The notes: a model not told the origin generated them from the sequence alone. Positions 33,764-42,133 are shown, numbered from the stretch's first letter. The stretch is 64,000 bases of DNA from Hamadaea sp013361475 (GCF_040654195.1 NZ_JBFAHM010000010.1:186001-250000); one strand, 5' to 3'. Numbers and translations: made by a program.

Positions 33764-36517
33764 CTAGGTCGCCGTGCAGGTCAGCGTCGGGACGGCGTTC
33801 GTGCCGGACCAGGCTCCGTTGAAGCCGAAGCTGGCCGTGCCGCCCGTGCCGAGGGCGCCGTTGTAACTCAGGCTCGTCACGGTCACATTGGCGCCGGACT
33901 GGGTGTAGGTGCCGTTCCAGAGCGAGCTGATGGTCTGCCCGTTGGCGAACGTCCACTTCACCGTCCAGCTGGTGGTGGCGGACGTGCCGGTGTTGGTCAC
34001 CGTGACGTTCGCCCCGAAGCCGCCGGGCCACTGGCTCGAGATGGCGTAGCTCGCCGAACAGGCCTTGGCCGCCGTCGAACTCGGGCTCGCCGACGTGCTT
34101 CTGCTCGGCGAGGTGCTGGTGCTCGGCGACGTGCTCGAACTCGGGGAGGTCGACGCGCTGGCCGACGTCGAGACCGAGGCCGACGAGGTGGGCGACACCG
34201 ACGGAGAGGTTGTGCTGACCCGGTCGGCGACGATGATGCCCCGGCCGTTGGTGCCGATGTAGACCCGGCCGAAGACCCGCGGGTCACCGGTCAGCGCCTC
34301 ACCGATGTTGCCGTACTGGTGCTGGTCGTCGTTGATCCGGAGCCAGGTCGCCCCGCCGTCGTACGAGGTGAAGATGCCCCGCACGTTGTCGATCTTCGCG
34401 ACGGTGAACAGCGTCGGGTAGCCGTTGGCCGTGGCCGACTTGCCGAACCCGATGTTGTTCGCCTCCTGGACGTTGGACAGCTTCGTGAAGCTCGCCCCGG
34501 AGTTGGTGGAGTGCCACAACCCGTACGCCCCGGTCGTGTCGCCGCCGGCGAGCCAGATGTCGCCCTCCCGGCCCGCGACCGCCTTGAAGCGTACGGTGCC
34601 GACGGTCGGCAGGCCGCTGGTGACGGTCGCGGTGAACGACTGCCCGCCGTTGGTGCTCACGTAGAAGGTGCCGTTGGCGAAGGCGTAGAACTTGCTGGAG
34701 TTGACCCGGTCCGAGGCGACCCGGGCGCCCGACGGCACACCGCTCGACGACGACCACGAGCTGCCGCCGCCGTAGCTGACCGCCGCGCCGGCCGGAGCCC
34801 ACACGATCGAGTTGCCGTTGGCCGCTACCGCGACCGTGCCGCCGCCGGTGACGCCGGACGGCTCCTGGCCCTGATACCAGGTCGCGCCGTTGTCGCTCGA
34901 GATGCCGATGCGGTTGGTGTTCGGGGTGGCCGTCTTGTCGACGTTGCCCACGCGTACCACGTAGTTGGGGTTCAGCTCGGCGAAGTCCAGGCTCGTCGTG
35001 GATGAGAACACCGGCGAGGTGAACATCATCGACGGCACGGCGTCGAGGTTCGTATGCCGGAAGCCGTTGATGTCACCGAGCCCGCTGAGCAGGTTGGCCC
35101 CGCTCGGCGGGCTGATCAGGTCGAGGACGGCCGTCTCCTCCAGGCCCTTGGCCATCACCTTGATGTTGATCTGGCCGCCGGAGTCCCAGGTGGTCAGGTT
35201 CTCCGTGCCGTAGATCGTCGCGCCGGTGCCGTACATCAACCGGTTGGAGTTGAACGGGTCGATCTCCACCGACTCGTTCATCCAGCCCAGCTTCGGCGAG
35301 ACCTCGGGCAGCTGCGGGCTGTTGCCGAAGGTCAGCCAGGGTGCGGCCGAGATGTCCTGGGTGTACCGGAAGCTGCGGCTCGGGTAGCTGGTCCAGTCCC
35401 AGATCTTCGTCCAGGTCGCCCCGGAGTCGGTGCTCCGCCACATGATCATGTCCGGCCACCAGGAGATCTGCGACGCGACCATGATCGTCCCCGGGTGCTG
35501 CCGGTCGATGGTCAGGCCCGAGTACCCGAAGTAGTCGTCCGAGCTGCTGGACGGCACCGGGCTGATCTGCGTCCACGCGCCGGTGGTGATGTTGTACTTC
35601 CACACGTCACCCTTGGCCCCGTCGTACGGGCCGCCGGTGTCGCTGGTCGCGATGTAGAGCAGGTGGTTGACCGGGTCCAGGACGCCCTTGTGCGCGATGT
35701 AGCCGGTGGGCTGCCCGGCGATCCGCGACCAGGTCACGCCGCCGTCGGTGCTGCGGTAGACCGTGTTGTCCTTGTCGGCGACGCCGACGTAGATGCCCTG
35801 AGTCGTGGCGCCGGCGGTCCCGGTGCTCTTGTCGAAGGTCACCCAGGCGATGCCCTGATTGTCCCCGAGGTACGCGTCACCGGGCGACTGGACGTAGGTC
35901 CCCGGGTTCGGGAAGGCCGTCACCTTCGCCCAGGTCACGCCGTAGTCGGTGCTCTTCCAGAGCCCGTTGCCGCTCGGCGCGCCGAGATACAGGATGCTGT
36001 TCTTGTTCGGGTCGATGGCCAGCCGCTCCCCCATGCCGCGGCCCGGCATGTTGCCGCCCAGCTTGAACGGCAGCGCGGTGGTCGACCAGGTCGCGCCCTT
36101 GTCGGAGGAGCGCAGGATCGCGCCGTTGTTGGGGTCCCAGCTGTTGGTGTACATGCCGGCCGCGACGTAGACCCGGTTCGGGTCGACCGCGTCGGTGGCC
36201 AGGCTGACCACGCCGTTGTAGCCCCAGTTGGTGAACCCGACCCAGTCCAGCAGCGGGATCCACTTCGAGGTGGCCTGATCCCACCGGTACGCCCCGCCGA
36301 TGTCGGTGCGGGCGTAGATCAGGTTGGCCTGGGACTGGTTGAAGATGATGCCGGGCACGAAGCCGCCCCCGACCACCTGCGCGTTGCGGAACGAGTACGG
36401 GTCCGACCCGGCCGCGGCGGCCGGCGTGCCGGGCAGTACCTGCGTGACCACCGCGAGCCCGGCCGCGACGAGCGCGGCGGCTACAGCGGAGGCCAGACTT
36501 CGCTGCTTGCTGAGCAT
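33764..36517 (-). CDS. Secreted GH74 xyloglucanase with CBM2
   Basis: 917-residue exported glucanase. A signal peptide of about 36 residues is followed by the two seven-bladed propellers of GH74 with repeated STDGGVTWSR, SSDNGATWYQ and SYDGGATWLR strand motifs. The catalytic aspartates are in LIYARTDIGGAYRW and EALTGDPRVFGRVYIG. A Ser/Thr/Pro linker of about 50 residues leads to a C-terminal CBM2 (CSASYAISSQWPGGFGANV to TLTCTAT) for cellulose binding. It attacks plant xyloglucan outside the cell. Confidence 0.95.
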   Translation of the reverse strand: MLSKQRSLASAVAAALVAAGLAVVTQVLPGTPAAAAGSDPYSFRNAQVVGGGFVPGIIFNQSQANLIYARTDIGGAYRWDQATSKWIPLLDWVGFTNWGYNGVVSLATDAVDPNRVYVAAGMYTNSWDPNNGAILRSSDKGATWSTTALPFKLGGNMPGRGMGERLAIDPNKNSILYLGAPSGNGLWKSTDYGVTWAKVTAFPNPGTYVQSPGDAYLGDNQGIAWVTFDKSTGTAGATTQGIYVGVADKDNTVYRSTDGGVTWSRIAGQPTGYIAHKGVLDPVNHLLYIATSDTGGPYDGAKGDVWKYNITTGAWTQISPVPSSSSDDYFGYSGLTIDRQHPGTIMVASQISWWPDMIMWRSTDSGATWTKIWDWTSYPSRSFRYTQDISAAPWLTFGNSPQLPEVSPKLGWMNESVEIDPFNSNRLMYGTGATIYGTENLTTWDSGGQINIKVMAKGLEETAVLDLISPPSGANLLSGLGDINGFRHTNLDAVPSMMFTSPVFSSTTSLDFAELNPNYVVRVGNVDKTATPNTNRIGISSDNGATWYQGQEPSGVTGGGTVAVAANGNSIVWAPAGAAVSYGGGSSWSSSSGVPSGARVASDRVNSSKFYAFANGTFYVSTNGGQSFTATVTSGLPTVGTVRFKAVAGREGDIWLAGGDTTGAYGLWHSTNSGASFTKLSNVQEANNIGFGKSATANGYPTLFTVAKIDNVRGIFTSYDGGATWLRINDDQHQYGNIGEALTGDPRVFGRVYIGTNGRGIIVADRVSTTSPSVSPTSSASVSTSASASTSPSSSTSPSTSTSPSRSTSASPSSTAAKACSASYAISSQWPGGFGANVTVTNTGTSATTSWTVKWTFANGQTISSLWNGTYTQSGANVTVTSLSYNGALGTGGTASFGFNGAWSGTNAVPTLTCTAT

Positions 36518-36663
36518 GAACGGGCTGTCCTCTCTCGACCTAGCCCGCGACCGGGGCGGCCGGGGGCGTGAAAAGGCAAGGCACAGCCCGAGGCACGTGT
36601 CCGTGGAGCGTCGCGTGCCGCGGGTGTGGGCGCCCGCGCCGGGGCTACGGCGCGGTTACCCAG

Positions 36664-36692
36664 ATTTCACAATCCCCGGGCACAGGTGTCAA
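36664..36692 (-). promoter_or_regulatory. Promoter of the GH74 gene
   Basis: On the minus strand TTGACA (36692-36687) and TGAAAT (36669-36664) are 17 bases apart, leaving a leader of about 140 bases. No CebR-like palindrome was noticed. Confidence 0.5.
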
Positions 36693-36863
36693 TAGTTTGG
36701 AGTGCCAACCAACTCGGTCCCGGTCACGGGGCCGACCCGGCCGCGCTACCGCATCTCTCGGCGACGGAATGCGGTTGTTCCACAGTGGATAGCAGATTCA
36801 GTGACGATTCTCCGGACGCTCGAATACGTTGCGTAGCAGCCTCCCCGGTTGCCATTACCGCAT
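36693..36863. other. Gene-free spacer between GH74 promoter and Abi locus
   Basis: I see no credible gene. The stretch from about 36780 on is visibly richer in A/T than its surroundings, consistent with a separately acquired Abi locus. Confidence 0.6.
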
Positions 36864-36893
36864 TTGAATGGCGGTTTCCCATTGGTCTACTGT
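36864..36893 (+). promoter_or_regulatory. Promoter of the structured RNA and Abi gene
   Basis: TTGAAT (36864-36869) and TACTGT (36888-36893) are 18 bases apart. Transcription would begin near 36900, just before the first hairpin. Confidence 0.6.
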
Positions 36894-36899
36894 GCTGGC

Positions 36900-37040
36900 C
36901 GAAATACAAAAATCCCGGCGACAGGCCGAGGCCCAAGTCGCCGGGGTTCACCAGCACCGAGTCTGGAGAAGCACAGAGTCCAGAAAAGCCGTAACCCCGG
37001 CAGTATGCCGAAGCAGGGGCCACCGGGGTCTTCGTGAGAA
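36900..37040 (+). ncRNA. Candidate structured RNA upstream of the Abi gene
   Basis: Three hairpins lie in about 130 bases. Stem 1 pairs 36912-36922 with 36937-36947 (core CCCGGCGAC/GTCGCCGGG). Stem 2 pairs TCTGGA at 36962-36967 with TCCAGA at 36979-36984. Stem 3 pairs ACCCCGG at 36994-37000 with CCGGGGT at 37023-37029. The descending arm of stem 1 can instead pair perfectly over nine bases (GCCGGGGTT 36940-36948 with AACCCCGGC 36993-37001), excluding stems 1 and 3. The RNA begins right after a promoter and ends at the Abi ribosome site. Structured abiF RNAs are known beside related genes; whether this belongs to that family needs a covariance search. Confidence 0.55.
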
Positions 37041-37050
37041 AGGTTAGCGG

Positions 37051-37746
37051 ATGGATTTCGACATGGCAAATCCCACCGCCTTGGCTTCGGTCCGAGCGGC
37101 GCTGTCCATGCCACGCCTCGCACCATTCGATCTTCACGCGGGCAACGATCCCGCGGGCGGGCTTCAGCTGTACGAGTGGAACATCCATGTGGGAGCCGCC
37201 TTCTTTCAGACCCTCCACACCGTCGAGGTCGTCCTCCGCAACACCCTGAACGATCAGCTGTGCGCCTGGCATGCCGGTCTCGGTCTGCCCGGCAACTGGT
37301 TCGACGACCCGCTCGGACTGCTGGACCGCCGAGGGCGAGAGGACATCGCCAAGGCCCGACGCCGCCTGCGGACGCAGGGATATCCGATCACTCCGGACCG
37401 GATCGTCACCGAACTGTCCTTCGGATTCTGGCGATTCCTGTTGGCCCGGCGTTATCACTTGAGCCTCTGGGTACCCACGATCCGGCACGGCTTCCCACAC
37501 TTGCAGCCGCCGACCCGCCCGGCGATCGCCGAGCCGGTGACCCGGCTTCATCAGCTCCGCAATCGGATCGCCCACCATGAGCCGATCTACAAGCGAGACC
37601 TGGCGATCGACCTCGACGATGTCCGGACGGTGCTCGGTGCGATCTCGCCGATCGCACTGGAGTGGGCGGAGGGGAACAGCGCGCTGCCGGGCGTACTCGG
37701 GGCTCGGCCGGCGCCCGTGCGGATCCCGCTCCCCCGGTGCCCCTAG
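37051..37746 (+). CDS. Abi_2-family HEPN protein (AbiD/AbiF-like)
   Basis: 231-residue protein of the Abi_2 abortive-infection family. The HEPN ribonuclease motif RNxxxH is present as RNRIAHHEP (Arg170, His175). VEVVLRNTLNDQL near 58-70 and ELSFGFWRFLLARRYHLSLW near 121-140 are the other conserved family blocks. It is expected to be a toxic RNase triggered by phage or held back by an RNA. ATG 37051 follows GAGAAAGG by seven bases. It stands alone without a second protein gene. Its TAG stop is shared with the convergent phosphatase stop through the bases CTAG. Confidence 0.85.
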   Translation: MDFDMANPTALASVRAALSMPRLAPFDLHAGNDPAGGLQLYEWNIHVGAAFFQTLHTVEVVLRNTLNDQLCAWHAGLGLPGNWFDDPLGLLDRRGREDIAKARRRLRTQGYPITPDRIVTELSFGFWRFLLARRYHLSLWVPTIRHGFPHLQPPTRPAIAEPVTRLHQLRNRIAHHEPIYKRDLAIDLDDVRTVLGAISPIALEWAEGNSALPGVLGARPAPVRIPLPRCP

Positions 37747-38495
37747 GCTTCGGTCAGGTAGATCGACCGCAAGGCCTGGACCTGCCCCTCGGTCAGGCCA
37801 TGAAACTCCAGATAGGACTGGACCGAGCCGTACTCCGCGCGTAGTTCGGTCAGGAAGGTCAGGATGACCTCGGGCGGCGTCACGTCCAGATAGGGCAGCA
37901 GATCCTTGGCGTCTGGGCGTACGGTGCGGAACCAGGTCATGAACCGCCGCGTCGCCTGCTCGGTGAAGTGGTAGTCCGCCGCGATCGTCTCGTCCGGCAC
38001 GCCCAGCAGGTCTTCGACGAAAGCGATGATGATGCCCGTCCGGTCCCGCCCGCCCAGGCAGTGAACCGCCGCCGGGACCGCCGCCGGATCCGCGAGCAGG
38101 CCGATCGTGCGGGCGATGTGCGTACCGGAGGTCTTGGCGGCCTCGTGGTACCGCGCGATGAGGTAGGCCGCCGGTCCGTCCACTTCAGAATAATCTTCGT
38201 CGCGCCACGCGGGATTGTTCAGCGGCACGTTGTGCCAGCTCGAACAGGACCAGCCCGGTGCACGTCCACCGTGCCGCTCGATCTCCGCGGGCTGTCGCAG
38301 ATCGATGATGGTACGCACACCGAGCGCACCGAATCGGTCCCGGTCGGCCGGGGGCAACGCCTCGTCGGCGAGTACGCCGAGATTGTCGCTGCGATAGAGC
38401 AGACCGGGCCGGATGGCGCGCCCGTCGCGGGTGGTCAGGCCGCCGAGGTCGCGCAGATTGAAGACGCGGGGGAAGTCGATGAACTCCAGGGGCAC
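37743..38495 (-). CDS. Tyrosine-protein phosphatase (PF13350-type)
   Basis: 250-residue phosphatase. The P-loop is HCLGGRDRTGI with Cys146 and Arg152; the usual HCxAGKDRTG has Gly-Arg in place of Ala-Gly-Lys positions, so the loop is slightly atypical. N-terminal FNLRDLGGLTTRDGR and GVRTIIDLRQPAEIE are typical of the family, which acts on phosphotyrosine or phosphoinositides. GTG 38495 lies six bases from a TACCCT hexamer, so it is probably leaderless. Convergent with the Abi gene. Confidence 0.87.
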   Translation of the reverse strand: MPLEFIDFPRVFNLRDLGGLTTRDGRAIRPGLLYRSDNLGVLADEALPPADRDRFGALGVRTIIDLRQPAEIERHGGRAPGWSCSSWHNVPLNNPAWRDEDYSEVDGPAAYLIARYHEAAKTSGTHIARTIGLLADPAAVPAAVHCLGGRDRTGIIIAFVEDLLGVPDETIAADYHFTEQATRRFMTWFRTVRPDAKDLLPYLDVTPPEVILTFLTELRAEYGSVQSYLEFHGLTEGQVQALRSIYLTEA

Positions 38496-38501
38496 CCGGT
38501 C

Positions 38502-38532
38502 AGGGTAACCGAGCCGAGTTACCCTCTAGATC
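38502..38532. promoter_or_regulatory. Divergent pair of leaderless promoters (phosphatase and GNAT genes)
   Basis: TACCCT on the minus strand (38507-38502) ends six bases before the phosphatase GTG. TACCCT on the plus strand (38520-38525) ends seven bases before the GNAT ATG. Two identical hexamers serve opposite directions within 37 bases. Confidence 0.6.
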
Positions 38533-39258
38533 ATGATCACCCCCACCCTGAGCAGCCGCTCTGAGTTCCTGGCCGTCGTCGGAGACCATCCGTTCGCCGC
38601 TTTGTACACCAGTGAACGGCTTTCGGCGTACCAGCGGGGGAACGCCTGGGTGTGGGTGTCGGAGGGACCCTGGGGGGCGCTGACCGCGGGCCTGGGTGAC
38701 GGGACCGCGGCGCTGGAGCTGCTCGCGGAGCTGCAGGCGGCGGGCCTGGCCAAGGGCGGACGGCTGCACGCGCCCCGGGTGCCGCGCGAGGCGGTGCTGG
38801 GACTGTTCAGCGCACACCACTTCGGCGAGTGGGACCAGTTGTGGTCGACGACGCCGCCGCCCGCCGCGCGGGGTGAGGAGCTGGTGGAGTTGCTGCCGGC
38901 CGAGGCCACGCCCGACATCGACCAGCTGCTCGACGAGGCGCTGCCGGACAGCAGCGTGCGGCCCGGCAAAGGCGGTGTACGCGACTGGTACGGCATTCGG
39001 GAGGACGGCCGGCTGGTCGCGGTGGCCGCCGATCGGAGCGCGAACGGCGTCGGCCTGCTGGCCGGCATCGCCGTAGCCCCCGACCAGCAGGGCCGGGGGC
39101 TGGGTGCGGCGGTGACGGTGGCCGCGACCCGGCGGCTCTTCACGCGGTACGCGACGGTCTCGCTGGCGGTGATGTCGGACAACGAGCGCGCGATCAAGCT
39201 GTACGAACGGCTGGGTTACACATCGGGCGTCGCCCGGACCTCGTTCGACCTGAGCTGA
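38533..39258 (+). CDS. GNAT acetyltransferase
   Basis: 241-residue protein. The C-terminal GNAT fold has the acetyl-CoA loop VAPDQQGRGLGAAVTVAATRRLF and the final DNERAIKLYERLGYTSG. The N-terminal half (about 1-130) is a divergent GNAT-like domain without a clear CoA loop, as in two-domain acetyltransferases. Substrate unknown. ATG 38533 is leaderless, overlapping GATCATGATC. Confidence 0.83.
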   Translation: MITPTLSSRSEFLAVVGDHPFAALYTSERLSAYQRGNAWVWVSEGPWGALTAGLGDGTAALELLAELQAAGLAKGGRLHAPRVPREAVLGLFSAHHFGEWDQLWSTTPPPAARGEELVELLPAEATPDIDQLLDEALPDSSVRPGKGGVRDWYGIREDGRLVAVAADRSANGVGLLAGIAVAPDQQGRGLGAAVTVAATRRLFTRYATVSLAVMSDNERAIKLYERLGYTSGVARTSFDLS

Positions 39259-39262
39259 CGCG

Positions 39263-39886
39263 TCAGAAGACCAGGGTGTGCTTGGTGTGGTCGGCCTTCG
39301 CCCGCAGGTAGCGCAGGTTGGCGCTCGACAGGTGGACCTGGGTCGGCAGGGTCTCGTCGACCGTGATCCCGGCCTCCTCCAGCTGGGCGACCTTGTCGGG
39401 GTTGTTCGTCAGCAGCTTGATCTTGGTCGCGTCCAGCGCCGCGAGCATCTGGGCGGCGGCGGTGTAGTCCCGCTCGTCGTCGCCGTGGCCGAGCGCCCGG
39501 TTCGCGGCGTACGTGTCGAGGCCCGCGTCCTGGAGCGCGTACGCGTCGAGCTTGGCGTACAGGCCGATGCCCCGGCCCTCCTGCCGCAAGTAGAGCAGGA
39601 ATCCGCCGGTCTCGGCGATGTGCTCGACCGCCTCCCGCAGCTGGGGGCCGCAGTCGCAGCGCTCGGAGCCGAAGACGTCACCGGTCAGGCATTCGGAGTG
39701 CGGCCGGACCAGCGGGATCGGGTTGCCCCGGTAGTCGCCGAGCCCGAGCGCGAGGTGTTCCTTGCCGTCGACCAGGCCCGTGAAGGTGAACACGTCCGCC
39801 GTGGTGGTGTACCCGTCCGGGAAGCGGAGTGGCACCTTCACCTGGGTCCGGATCTCGGCCGCCGGTGCTTGAACCTTCAAACTCAT
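39263..39886 (-). CDS. ribA: GTP cyclohydrolase II
   Basis: 207-residue zinc enzyme that opens GTP in the first step of riboflavin synthesis. The zinc cysteines are in ECLTGDVFGSERCDCGPQL, the catalytic region in LRQEGRGIGLYAKLDAYALQD, and the YAANRALGHGDDERDY block is conserved. It is monofunctional, without a RibB domain. It is also apart from other rib genes, suggesting a paralogue or specialised copy. ATG 39886 is leaderless (TACGCT seven bases upstream). Confidence 0.92.
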   Translation of the reverse strand: MSLKVQAPAAEIRTQVKVPLRFPDGYTTTADVFTFTGLVDGKEHLALGLGDYRGNPIPLVRPHSECLTGDVFGSERCDCGPQLREAVEHIAETGGFLLYLRQEGRGIGLYAKLDAYALQDAGLDTYAANRALGHGDDERDYTAAAQMLAALDATKIKLLTNNPDKVAQLEEAGITVDETLPTQVHLSSANLRYLRAKADHTKHTLVF

Positions 39887-39893
39887 GGAGTGA

Positions 39894-39944
39894 AGCGTAC
39901 CGCTGATTGTTTAACTTTCAAGAAGACGAGGTAGACTGGGGTCT
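39894..39944. promoter_or_regulatory. Divergent leaderless promoters of ribA and MarR gene
   Basis: TACGCT on the minus strand (39899-39894) serves ribA and TAGACT on the plus strand (39932-39937) serves marR, each seven bases from the start codon. Between them TTTAACTTTCAAG, and in the ribA start TTGAACCTTCAA, share TTCAA half-sites that could bind the MarR protein. Confidence 0.5.
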
Positions 39945-40430
39945 ATGACGATCACCACACCACGGTGGCTCACCCCGGCCGAGGACCAGGCCTGGCGCGC
40001 CTGGCTCCAGGCCTCCGAGCTGCTCGAGGACCACCTCGACCAGCAGCTCCAGCGCGACAGCGGGATCCCGCACGTCTACTACAGCCTCCTCGCCTGGCTC
40101 TCCGAAGCGCCCGATCGGCAGATGCGGATGACCGAGCTGGCCGAGCAGTCCAAGATCACCCGAAGCCGCCTTTCCCATGCCATCTCCCGGCTGGAAGAGC
40201 GCGGCTGGGTCGTCCGGACGAGCTGCGCCTCCGACAAGCGCGGGCAGATCGCTCGGCTGACCGACGCCGGATACGCCTTCCTCGAAAAGGCCGCACCGGG
40301 ACACGTCGAAGCCGTCCGGGCCGCCGTCTTCGACGCGCTCACCCCCGACCAGGTACGCGCGTTCGGCGACGCCTGCGCGGCGATCGCCGCTCGGCTTCAC
40401 GCCGCTCCCGCGGTGCCCTGGCATCGCTGA
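39945..40430 (+). CDS. MarR-family regulator
   Basis: 161-residue winged-helix protein. MRMTELAEQSKITRSRLSHAISRLEERGWVVRTSCASDKRGQIARLTDAGYAFLEKAAPGH covers the recognition helix and wing. LLEDHLDQQLQRDSGIPHVYYSLL forms the dimer helix. It is divergent from ribA with 58 bases between them, so it may regulate ribA or itself. Confidence 0.88.
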   Translation: MTITTPRWLTPAEDQAWRAWLQASELLEDHLDQQLQRDSGIPHVYYSLLAWLSEAPDRQMRMTELAEQSKITRSRLSHAISRLEERGWVVRTSCASDKRGQIARLTDAGYAFLEKAAPGHVEAVRAAVFDALTPDQVRAFGDACAAIAARLHAAPAVPWHR

Positions 40431-40449
40431 CGCTCCGCGTCCGCGCCAG

Positions 40450-40569
40450 CCCGCTTCCGCGCGGCCCGCGACCTGCGTTGGCGCGCCGTGCGCACCCTGG
40501 CCCGCTTCCGCGCGGCACGCGACCTGCGTTGGCGCGCCGTGCCCATCCCGGCCCGCTTCCGCGCGGCCC
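40450..40569. repeat. 51-base tandem repeat, 2.35 copies
   Basis: Units at 40450-40500 and 40501-40551 differ at only a few bases; a partial third runs to 40569. Each begins CCCGCTTCCGCGCGG and contains GACCTGCGTTGGCGCGCCGT. The unit is 17 codons long, but neither strand has a convincing gene. Confidence 0.85.
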
Positions 40570-40588
40570 CGCGATGGGGGCGGGCGTC

Positions 40589-40641
40589 GGTGGAACGCCG
40601 TGCACCTATCCCGAGCGTTGTTAGGTGCGTGACGTTCCACC
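40589..40641. other. Two-part hairpin between marR and the SDR-like gene
   Basis: GGTGGAACG (40589-40597) pairs with CGTTCCACC (40633-40641), and GCACCTA (40602-40608) with TAGGTGC (40622-40628). No U-tract follows, so its role is unclear; it may end marR transcription. Confidence 0.5.
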
Positions 40642-40695
40642 CGGTGCGCGCCGACGCCCGGCAGGCGTACCCGATCGTCCGGCTACAGTTCTCCG

Positions 40696-42126
40696 GTGAC
40701 GCAGATCGACCCCGACCGGCTCAAGCTGGCGCTGGAGGTGCTGGCCGAACTCGACGACCTGCCCGTCGACCACCCCGACGTGGAGGCCGCCCGCCGCGCG
40801 ACCGCCCGCCTCTACAAGACGGTGAAGCAGCGTAAGCGCCAGGAACGCCGCGCCGCGGTGACGGCGAACGACCGCGCCGTGACCGAGGCCACCGCGACCG
40901 GTGCGCCCGGCCGGATCGACGACGAGACCGCAGGTGTGTTCGGGCTGACGTCACCGACCCAGGACTCCGTGACCGCCGGCACTCTGCTGCGCGCCCGGTC
41001 CTGCTACACCTGCAAGACTCGGTACACGACGGTCGACTCGTTCTACCACCAGCTCTGCCTCGACTGCGCCCAGCTCAACCGGGAGCGCCGGGACGCGCAC
41101 GCCGACCTGACCGGCAAGCGTGCCCTGCTCACCGGCGGCCGGGCGAAGATCGGCATGTACATCGCCCTGCGGCTCCTCCGGGACGGTGCGCACACGACCA
41201 TCACGACTCGGTTCCCGGCCGACGCCGTACGCCGATTCACCGCCATGCCCGACAGCGCCGAGTGGCTGCATCGGCTGCGCGTCGTCGGCATCGACCTCCG
41301 GGATCCGGCGCAGGTCGCCGCGCTGGCCGACGACGTCGCCGCCCAGGGGCCACTGGACATTCTGATCAACAACGCCGCCCAGACGGTACGCCGTAGCCCG
41401 GGTTCGTATTCTCAGCTTGTGGCGGCCGAAGCGGAGCCGCTGCCCACGGGTCCGCTCCCCGAGCTGGTCTCCTTCGGGCACAGCCTGGAGCGCAACCCGG
41501 CCGCCATGATCACCAGTGGTCAGCAGAAGCTCACCGGCGACGACGTCGCCGCGTTGGCGCTGATCAGCGGGTCGGCCTCGCCGGCGCGGATCGCCGACGG
41601 GACCGCGATCGACGCCGGTGGCCTCGTCCCCGACCTGGCCCGGGAGAACAGCTGGTCGCAGGTCATCCACGAGGTCGGCCCGCTGGAGCTGCTCGAAGTG
41701 CAGCTGTGCAACGTCACCGCGCCGTTCGTGCTGATCAGCCGGTTGCGGGCGGCGATGGCGGCGTCCCCGGCCCGACGGAAGTACGTCGTGAACGTCTCCG
41801 CGATGGAAGGCAAGTTCACCCGCGGCTACAAGGGGCCCGGCCACCCGCATACGAACATGGCGAAGGCCGCCCTGAACATGCTGACACGGACGAGCGCGGC
41901 CGAGATGTTCCAGTCCGACGGCATCCTCATGACCAGTGTGGACACCGGTTGGATCACCGACGAGCGGCCGCATCCGCAGAAGATGCGGCTCGCCGACGAA
42001 GGTTTCCACGCCCCGCTCGACCTCGTCGACGGCGCGGCCCGGGTGTACGACCCGATCGTGCGCGGCGAGGCCGGCGAGGACGTGTACGGCTGCTTCCTGA
42101 AGGACTACTTCCCCACCGAGTGGTGA
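40696..42126 (+). CDS. SDR-like protein with N-terminal zinc ribbon and no catalytic tyrosine
   Basis: 476-residue fusion. A helical N-terminus is followed by a zinc ribbon with Cys103, Cys106, Cys121 and Cys124 (CYTC...CLDC). A Rossmann domain begins with LLTGGRAKIGMYIALRL and has DILINNAAQT and VVNVSAMEGKF. The YxxxK position reads TNMAK (Thr386, Lys390), so the catalytic Tyr is missing, and an insertion of about 80 residues splits the middle. It may be a binding or scaffold protein rather than a dehydrogenase. GTG 40696 is leaderless (TACAGT six bases upstream). Confidence 0.78.
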   Translation: MTQIDPDRLKLALEVLAELDDLPVDHPDVEAARRATARLYKTVKQRKRQERRAAVTANDRAVTEATATGAPGRIDDETAGVFGLTSPTQDSVTAGTLLRARSCYTCKTRYTTVDSFYHQLCLDCAQLNRERRDAHADLTGKRALLTGGRAKIGMYIALRLLRDGAHTTITTRFPADAVRRFTAMPDSAEWLHRLRVVGIDLRDPAQVAALADDVAAQGPLDILINNAAQTVRRSPGSYSQLVAAEAEPLPTGPLPELVSFGHSLERNPAAMITSGQQKLTGDDVAALALISGSASPARIADGTAIDAGGLVPDLARENSWSQVIHEVGPLELLEVQLCNVTAPFVLISRLRAAMAASPARRKYVVNVSAMEGKFTRGYKGPGHPHTNMAKAALNMLTRTSAAEMFQSDGILMTSVDTGWITDERPHPQKMRLADEGFHAPLDLVDGAARVYDPIVRGEAGEDVYGCFLKDYFPTEW

Positions 42127-42133
42127 CCCCTTC

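Noticed and set aside
36626..37037. Small open frames across the leader of the Abi gene
   Set aside because: No ribosome site and no recognisable protein; the stretch is better explained as promoter plus structured RNA.
40450..40569. Tandem repeat as a CRISPR or coding repeat
   Set aside because: Units are contiguous without spacers, and no start codon with a ribosome site gives a repeat protein.
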